Shown in pieces: positions 60,118 to 64,000 of a DNA stretch of 64,000 nucleotides (position 1 is the stretch's first letter; each line of letters opens with the position of its first letter). Under the pieces are notes generated by a model, which was not told where the DNA came from, ran no database searches, and saw only the letters and a list, made by a program, of their open reading frames with translations. Source of the stretch: RYN-230 sp963768945 (GTDB taxonomy: Bacteria > Actinomycetota > Actinomycetes > Streptosporangiales > Streptosporangiaceae); NCBI GenBank assembly GCA_963768945.1, contig CAVYJW010000003.1, positions 558,001 to 622,000 on the forward strand, written 5' to 3'. The translations under genes and the position numbers were made by a program.

Positions 60118-61476
60118 GTGCGGGAGAGCGTCACGATCTGGTACAGGGGAGCGGGCTACCAGCTCGGCCGGGCGGAGCGCGGTTACGCGATCTGGCCCGC
60201 CGGCGGACCGCCGGAGCAGCCCCTGGAACTGTGGCCGGAGACGCCTGCGGGGTGGACCGCGGCCTGGACCCGGTTCAACGCGGTCGAGGCGCCGGGCACC
60301 ATCGCCCATCTCAGGCCGCCCGCGGGCCCCGGGCCCGGGCCGCTGACGGACCAGGTCTCCGGCCCGCCGGCCGCTCCCAGCTCCCGGCGGCCGGCGGCCG
60401 GTCCCTTCCCGCCCGCGGCCGGCCCGGCCTGGCCAGGCGTCCCCTCGGGCGCCCGGCCCGGCGCCCCCTCGGCCGAACCGGGCTTCCCCTCGGCCCGGCC
60501 GGGCTTCCCTTCGGCCTGGCCGCGCGTCCGCTCGGCCAGAGCGCTCAGCGCGGCCATCGTGCTGCTCACCGGGGTTGCCTGCGGGCTGGCCGGGCTGTTC
60601 CCCGCCTATCTCTCGGGGACGAGCCTCACCCAGGAGCCGTCCGAGCTGGTGCCGCACGTGATCTACCTGGCGGTGTGGACGGCCAGCGCGCTGCTCATCG
60701 CGTCCGGGGGCATCCGGCAGCGGATGGGCGCCCTCCTCGCGCTGGGAATGAGCATCGTCACGTTCGGCTTCTTCTTCTCCGACCTCGGCACGGTGATCTC
60801 CGGGGGCGCGCACCTGCTGGGCGCCGGCCTGGTGCTCGGGCTCGCAGGCTGGCTGGCCTGCACGGCCGGCTCGGTGCTGGCGTTCCGGCTCCGCTCGGCC
60901 GACGCGCCCCGCAAGCTGGACGGGCATCAGATGGCCTCAGTTGTGACGCTGACCATCGCGGCGCTCGCCGCGGTCGGGGCCGCGGTCTCGTTCGCCCCGT
61001 CGTGGGACAGCTACACGCTGCGGACGGCGGCTGGCCTGACGAACTCCCTGACCGCCGGGAACAGCTTCGCGAACCCGGCCCCCGTCATCGTCGGCGATGT
61101 CGCGGTCATGGTCACGCTCGTCGCGGTCGTGATCGTCGCCGCCCTCTGGCGCCCGGTCCGGCTGGGTGCGCTGCTGCTCGCGGGGGCCGCCATCCCCATG
61201 GCCGCCCAGGCGATCTCGGCCCTCGTCCAGGTCAGTGAGCCCGTGTCCGCGACCAGCTTCGGCATCTCCCCGGCACAGGCCGCGCAGGCCGGGCTCAGGA
61301 TCAGCGCCGGCCTCACGCCCGCGTTCTGGATCTACTGCGCGTTCGTGGTCGCGCTGCTCATGGTGGGCGCGTGGATGGCTATGCCGCAGCGCCCGGTCAG
61401 CCGCTCCTCCGCCCGGCCCGGGAGCCTCCCGTCGACGGGAGCCGTGGCACCTGGCCGGGCGCCGCTCAGTAGCTGA
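60118..61476 (+). CDS. proline-rich polytopic membrane protein of unknown function
   Basis: 452 aa from GTG 60118. Residues 1-60 form a small soluble domain (VTIWYRGAGYQLGRAERGYA), about 65-140 a proline/alanine-rich linker with the imperfect repeat PGFPSARPGFPSAWP, and about 142-430 eight predicted membrane helices. The N-terminal domain resembles small domains found at the start of some actinobacterial membrane proteins, but I cannot name it. Its 3' end overlaps the convergent amidohydrolase gene by 11 bp. Confidence 0.75.
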   Translation: MRESVTIWYRGAGYQLGRAERGYAIWPAGGPPEQPLELWPETPAGWTAAWTRFNAVEAPGTIAHLRPPAGPGPGPLTDQVSGPPAAPSSRRPAAGPFPPAAGPAWPGVPSGARPGAPSAEPGFPSARPGFPSAWPRVRSARALSAAIVLLTGVACGLAGLFPAYLSGTSLTQEPSELVPHVIYLAVWTASALLIASGGIRQRMGALLALGMSIVTFGFFFSDLGTVISGGAHLLGAGLVLGLAGWLACTAGSVLAFRLRSADAPRKLDGHQMASVVTLTIAALAAVGAAVSFAPSWDSYTLRTAAGLTNSLTAGNSFANPAPVIVGDVAVMVTLVAVVIVAALWRPVRLGALLLAGAAIPMAAQAISALVQVSEPVSATSFGISPAQAAQAGLRISAGLTPAFWIYCAFVVALLMVGAWMAMPQRPVSRSSARPGSLPSTGAVAPGRAPLSS

Positions 61477-62395
61477 GCTCGGCGGGCAGGAGGCTCCCGG
61501 ACACGTCCCCGACCAGGTCCGGATCGGTCGGGTCAAAGGCCCGGACCGGGGTTCCGGCGCGCAGGTCGATTCGGGGAAGCTCGACCCAGATCAGGGCAGG
61601 GCTCGTCCGTGACCAGAAGTAATAGGTCAGGTTGGTGAGGTCGATGGCCGACATCCACCAGGTGGGATAGACCCCGAAGTCCTCATACGGGGCGCCAGGC
61701 GGGCAGGCCACTGAGCCCGCCACGCTGACCACGCCGGCCACGGCCTCCGCGGTATCACGCGGCTCGGGCAGGTAGTGCAGGAAGTATGAGGCCCGGACGA
61801 AGCGGTCGACGGACTCGATGCCGCCCGGCACCGGCTCGTCGCCCCCGAAGGGGCGATAGCGGCGCAGGTTGGCCCGCTGCTCGGCGAACAGTGGCTCGTT
61901 GGCCACCACCTGGTACTCGCTGGAATGGTGGATCCGCAGTATCCCGTCGATCGGCTCCACGATGGCGGAATCCCCGCTGGCGTCCTCGACGACCAGGTGG
62001 CAGCCGAGTTCCTGGCCTCGCATCGGAACGGACACGACAGAGACCTCACGCAGGGCCGACACGGCCTCAGCCACCGTCGCATACTGGTCGAGGACCCACT
62101 GTGCCCACAGCAGATTAGGTACCGCGCCAGGGCTGTCGGGCGGTGCGAAACCGGCTGACCCCTGGTATAGCAAGTGCGCGGCGAGCCCGGCGGAATTCAC
62201 CCCATCGGTCGTCCCGGCCCCCCACATGCTCAACCCCACCACACCGAACCGTGACCGCCAGGTCAGCCCGCGCGCGCTGCGCCGCGTGCCCTCGGGCACC
62301 GCCCAGAGCACCGGCTCATCGCTGACCGCCCAGTCCATGGTGCGTGAGACGACCTTGGCGAGGCCGTTTCCCGACCAGAAGATCCTTGTGCACAT
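61466..62395 (-). CDS. linear amide C-N hydrolase, choloylglycine hydrolase family
   Basis: 309 aa from ATG 62395. The N-terminus MCTRIFWSGNG places the nucleophile cysteine at residue 2, exposed when methionine is removed, as in the Ntn-hydrolases of this family. Further marks are RTMDWAVSDEPVLWAVPEGT, GLNSAGLAAHLLY-like DGVNSAGLAAHLLYQGSAGF, ASGDSAIVEPIDGILRIHHS and VVANEPLF (the Asn region). Members cleave bile-salt, penicillin V or acyl-homoserine-lactone amides; in soil actinomycetes a lactone or penicillin role is more likely than bile salts. No signal peptide seen. Confidence 0.9.
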   Translation of the reverse strand: MCTRIFWSGNGLAKVVSRTMDWAVSDEPVLWAVPEGTRRSARGLTWRSRFGVVGLSMWGAGTTDGVNSAGLAAHLLYQGSAGFAPPDSPGAVPNLLWAQWVLDQYATVAEAVSALREVSVVSVPMRGQELGCHLVVEDASGDSAIVEPIDGILRIHHSSEYQVVANEPLFAEQRANLRRYRPFGGDEPVPGGIESVDRFVRASYFLHYLPEPRDTAEAVAGVVSVAGSVACPPGAPYEDFGVYPTWWMSAIDLTNLTYYFWSRTSPALIWVELPRIDLRAGTPVRAFDPTDPDLVGDVSGSLLPAELSY

Positions 62396-62547
62396 TATCC
62401 TTCTCCGCAGTATTTTGATTACCTAGAGTAACAGGCTGCAGGTTGGACGTCGCGATCAGCGACAGTATGATTACATGGCGTAGCGATCGGGTGCCGGCCT
62501 GGGTCCCGGTAGTCGCATTCAGCCGCGGCGGGCGAGAGGGCCTTCCC

Positions 62548-63474
62548 ATGACCGGCAGGCCAGTGGATTCCGGGAGACTACGCGGCAGCCCGCTGGTGCT
62601 CCGGGGCGAGCGGTGGCTGGAGCGCCAGGCGGGCGGCCGGCTCGGCAGTCTCGTGATGGGCTGTGTGCTGCGCTACGCGGCGTCGAGTGAGAACTCCGCC
62701 GAAGCGCTGGTCCTCGGCACATTCCTGTCGGTCGTGCCCGCCCTGCTGGCCATCTACGCCCTGTCAGATCTGTCGGCCGGGTCGGGGAACGGCATCGCCC
62801 AGCACCTGATCTACCGCCTGCACATCCATGAACCAGCCGCCCGGCTGCTGTCCTCAGCGTTCGGAAGCGAGGCTAGTAACGCCGCGGCTGCCACGGTGAT
62901 CGGCCTGCTGGGCTTTCTCGTCTTCGGGCTCGGTCTGGGGAAGATCGTCCAGGCGGTGTACGCCCGGGCCTGGGGGATCGAGGTTCGCTCACTTGCCGAC
63001 CGATGGCGCTTCGCGCTCTGGTTCGTAGTCTCCACGATCCTGCTGGGCCTGCAGGTAACCGAGGAGTCGCTGGTCTCGTCGCTGGGCTGGGTGCTGGCTA
63101 GCCCGGTCGGTCTCGCGGTCCTCGTGGCCTTCTGGCTGTGGACACCCTGGCTGCTGCTGCACCGCACGATCAGCCTGCGGCTCCTGCTTCCGGGGGCTCT
63201 GCTGGTCGCCGTGGTCTACATGCTCGCGGTGACCGTCTCGGAGTTCGTGCTCGGCTACTGGATCACCGACAACGGGCGCTTCTTCGGCTCCTTCGGCGTG
63301 GTCCTCGCGCTCGTGGCGTGGGCGCAGGTGGTCGCGGGGATCTGGCTTGCCTGCGCGGTCTTCTCCCCGGTCTACGCCGAATGGCGGGAAGGCTGGAAGC
63401 GCGACGGGATCTCCCCATTTCCATACCCGCGCCCCGGCGGGCTGAGCCAGCCCGGCCGCGGCCGGGCGTCCTAG
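62548..63474 (+). CDS. YihY/BrkB family membrane protein
   Basis: 308 aa from ATG 62548, with GCGAGAGG upstream; the longer frame from 62443 has no ribosome site. Six predicted helices, the first two at about 50-75 and 115-140 (VIGLLGFLVFGLGLGKIVQA), then VVSTILLGLQ, AVLVAFWLWTPWLLL, LLPGALLVAVVYMLAVTVSE and SFGVVLALVAWAQVVAGIWL. YihY proteins were once named ribonuclease BN by mistake; their function is unknown. Convergent with a small gene, overlapping by 4 bp. Confidence 0.85.
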   Translation: MTGRPVDSGRLRGSPLVLRGERWLERQAGGRLGSLVMGCVLRYAASSENSAEALVLGTFLSVVPALLAIYALSDLSAGSGNGIAQHLIYRLHIHEPAARLLSSAFGSEASNAAAATVIGLLGFLVFGLGLGKIVQAVYARAWGIEVRSLADRWRFALWFVVSTILLGLQVTEESLVSSLGWVLASPVGLAVLVAFWLWTPWLLLHRTISLRLLLPGALLVAVVYMLAVTVSEFVLGYWITDNGRFFGSFGVVLALVAWAQVVAGIWLACAVFSPVYAEWREGWKRDGISPFPYPRPGGLSQPGRGRAS

Positions 63475-63656
63475 CGGATGCTCCTGGTCAGGCGGGCGCA
63501 GGCGACTTCGTTGTCCAGGTACTGGCGGGTCGTAGCGTCGAGGGCGCCGTCCCATTTGACCAGGCGGAGGCTGGTGAAAACGTACGTTCTCGGTGCAAGA
63601 GGGCCATGCTGGGCCGGGCCCCCGCAATACGCGCATTGCGTTCTCTCAGGAACCAC
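63471..63656 (-). CDS. small protein with CxxC-type N-terminus (61 aa)
   Basis: GTG 63656 start. The first residues contain CAYCG, a half zinc-ribbon, followed by TYVFTSLRLVKWDGALDATT and a basic C-terminus. Only one CxxC pair is present, so either it binds metal as a dimer or it is a shortened relative of a longer protein. No family named. Its 3' end overlaps the YihY stop by 4 bp and its start faces the FAD-oxidase gene 39 bp away. Confidence 0.5.
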   Translation of the reverse strand: MVPERTQCAYCGGPAQHGPLAPRTYVFTSLRLVKWDGALDATTRQYLDNEVACARLTRSIR

Positions 63657-63695
63657 GGGCGCGGCGGGCCGGCAGCCGGCCGTTAGGGTCGTTAG

Positions 63696-64000
63696 GTGAA
63701 GTCAGCGCAGACCGCGGGCGGGACAGGCCAGGCGGGAAAGGACCGGGCTGGGGCGGGAGAGGCCAGTGCCAGCCAGGCCGGCGCCGGAGAGGCGCGTGCG
63801 GGCCGGCTGATCGAGGCGCTGAGCCGGGACCTGCCGGGCGGCCGCATCATCACCGATCCCGGCGTCCTGGCGGCCATGTCCCACGACGATGCCGAGTGGG
63901 CGCCGGCCGGGCGGGCGGCCGCCGGCGTGCGCGCCCGCTCGGAAGCCGAGGTCCAGCAGGTCGTGCGGATCTGCGCCGAGCTGGGCGCGGCTGTCGTGCC
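63696..64000 (+). CDS. FAD-linked oxidase, N-terminal part (runs off the window)
   Basis: GTG 63696 opens a frame that is still open at the end of the window (101 codons). After a Gly/Ala-rich leader of about 35 residues, LSRDLPGGRIITDPGVLAAM and SEAEVQQVVRICAELGAAVV are the start of a GlcD/VAO-type FAD-binding domain (PF01565-like), as in glycolate or D-lactate dehydrogenases. The FAD-binding core lies beyond the window, so the exact enzyme cannot be named. Confidence 0.8.
   Translation, partial: MKSAQTAGGTGQAGKDRAGAGEASASQAGAGEARAGRLIEALSRDLPGGRIITDPGVLAAMSHDDAEWAPAGRAAAGVRARSEAEVQQVVRICAELGAAVV

Noticed and set aside
1..64000. tRNA, rRNA, riboswitch or attachment site
   Set aside because: I looked for cloverleaf and known riboswitch patterns by eye and found none that held up; a covariance search would be needed to exclude weak ones.

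Overview
The window is high-GC DNA from an actinomycete-type (Actinomycetota) chromosome. The signs are: GTG/TTG starts with GGAGG-type ribosome sites, an SSB-free but very typical actinobacterial gene set (DivIVA-domain protein, furA-katG, E. coli-type argG, class I PPK2, menB of the menaquinone pathway, a SigJ-type ECF sigma factor, LytR-CpsA-Psr protein, a 13E12/DUF222 HNH protein, DUF2332, DUF2255, DUF6542-like proteins). The genus cannot be fixed from the sequence alone. No rRNA, tRNA, CRISPR array, intact insertion sequence or prophage was seen.

Layout. 0-8.8 kb: end of a membrane-type gene, a gene remnant, a hypothetical gene, a minus-strand MFS carrier plus NAD-malic enzyme operon, a DivIVA-domain protein, a decayed FtsX permease colliding with glgC, and ppk2. 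8.8-14.5 kb: furA-katG (katG carries a one-base frameshift), a small membrane protein, a histidine-rich metal-binding protein and a large unknown protein divergent from argG. 14.5-23.6 kb: argG with a candidate ARG box, an APC permease, a DUF1269 protein, then an anti-sigma factor without its sigma factor followed by a lipoprotein and two paralogous Yx(FWY)xxD-type (PF03640) proteins. 23.6-27.3 kb: a four-gene minus operon of ABC ATPase, permease, histidine kinase and NarL-type regulator; the ATPase Walker A serine is leucine. 27.6-36 kb: several remnants (aminoglycoside-phosphotransferase-like, polysaccharide deacetylase, crotonase) among menB, a DUF222-HNH gene, a 3-hydroxyisobutyrate-dehydrogenase-like gene, a hotdog thioesterase, and a MarR/epoxide hydrolase pair. 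36-42.3 kb: an OmpR-type two-component system followed by GT2-GtrA and a GT39-like transferase (the latter split by one base). 42.5-49.5 kb: broken GNAT, DUF6542-like protein, LCP protein, a graveyard of fused gene fragments, and a DHA2 efflux pump with its probable HxlR regulator. 50-64 kb: GNAT, an LprI-like lipoprotein, an SGNH hydrolase, an epimerase/sigJ operon, DUF2332, a membrane glycosyltransferase, a second epimerase, a proline-rich membrane protein, a choloylglycine-hydrolase-family enzyme, a YihY/BrkB protein and the start of an FAD-linked oxidase.

The most unusual features are structural. First, short tandem repeats occur at many gene 3' ends, and in at least six cases (argG, PF03640 membrane protein, DUF2255, DUF222-HNH, menB, SGNH hydrolase) the repeat unit contains the gene's own stop codon, so that extra stop codons follow, often in other frames. 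Second, a roughly 48-50 bp palindromic element occurs twice (about 18.65 and 47.06 kb) in opposite orientations, each next to a different GC-rich tandem array and to a rearrangement scar. Third, there is heavy gene erosion, with single-base frameshifts in otherwise intact katG, the GT39 gene and a GNAT gene; these need read-level confirmation because they could be sequencing errors.
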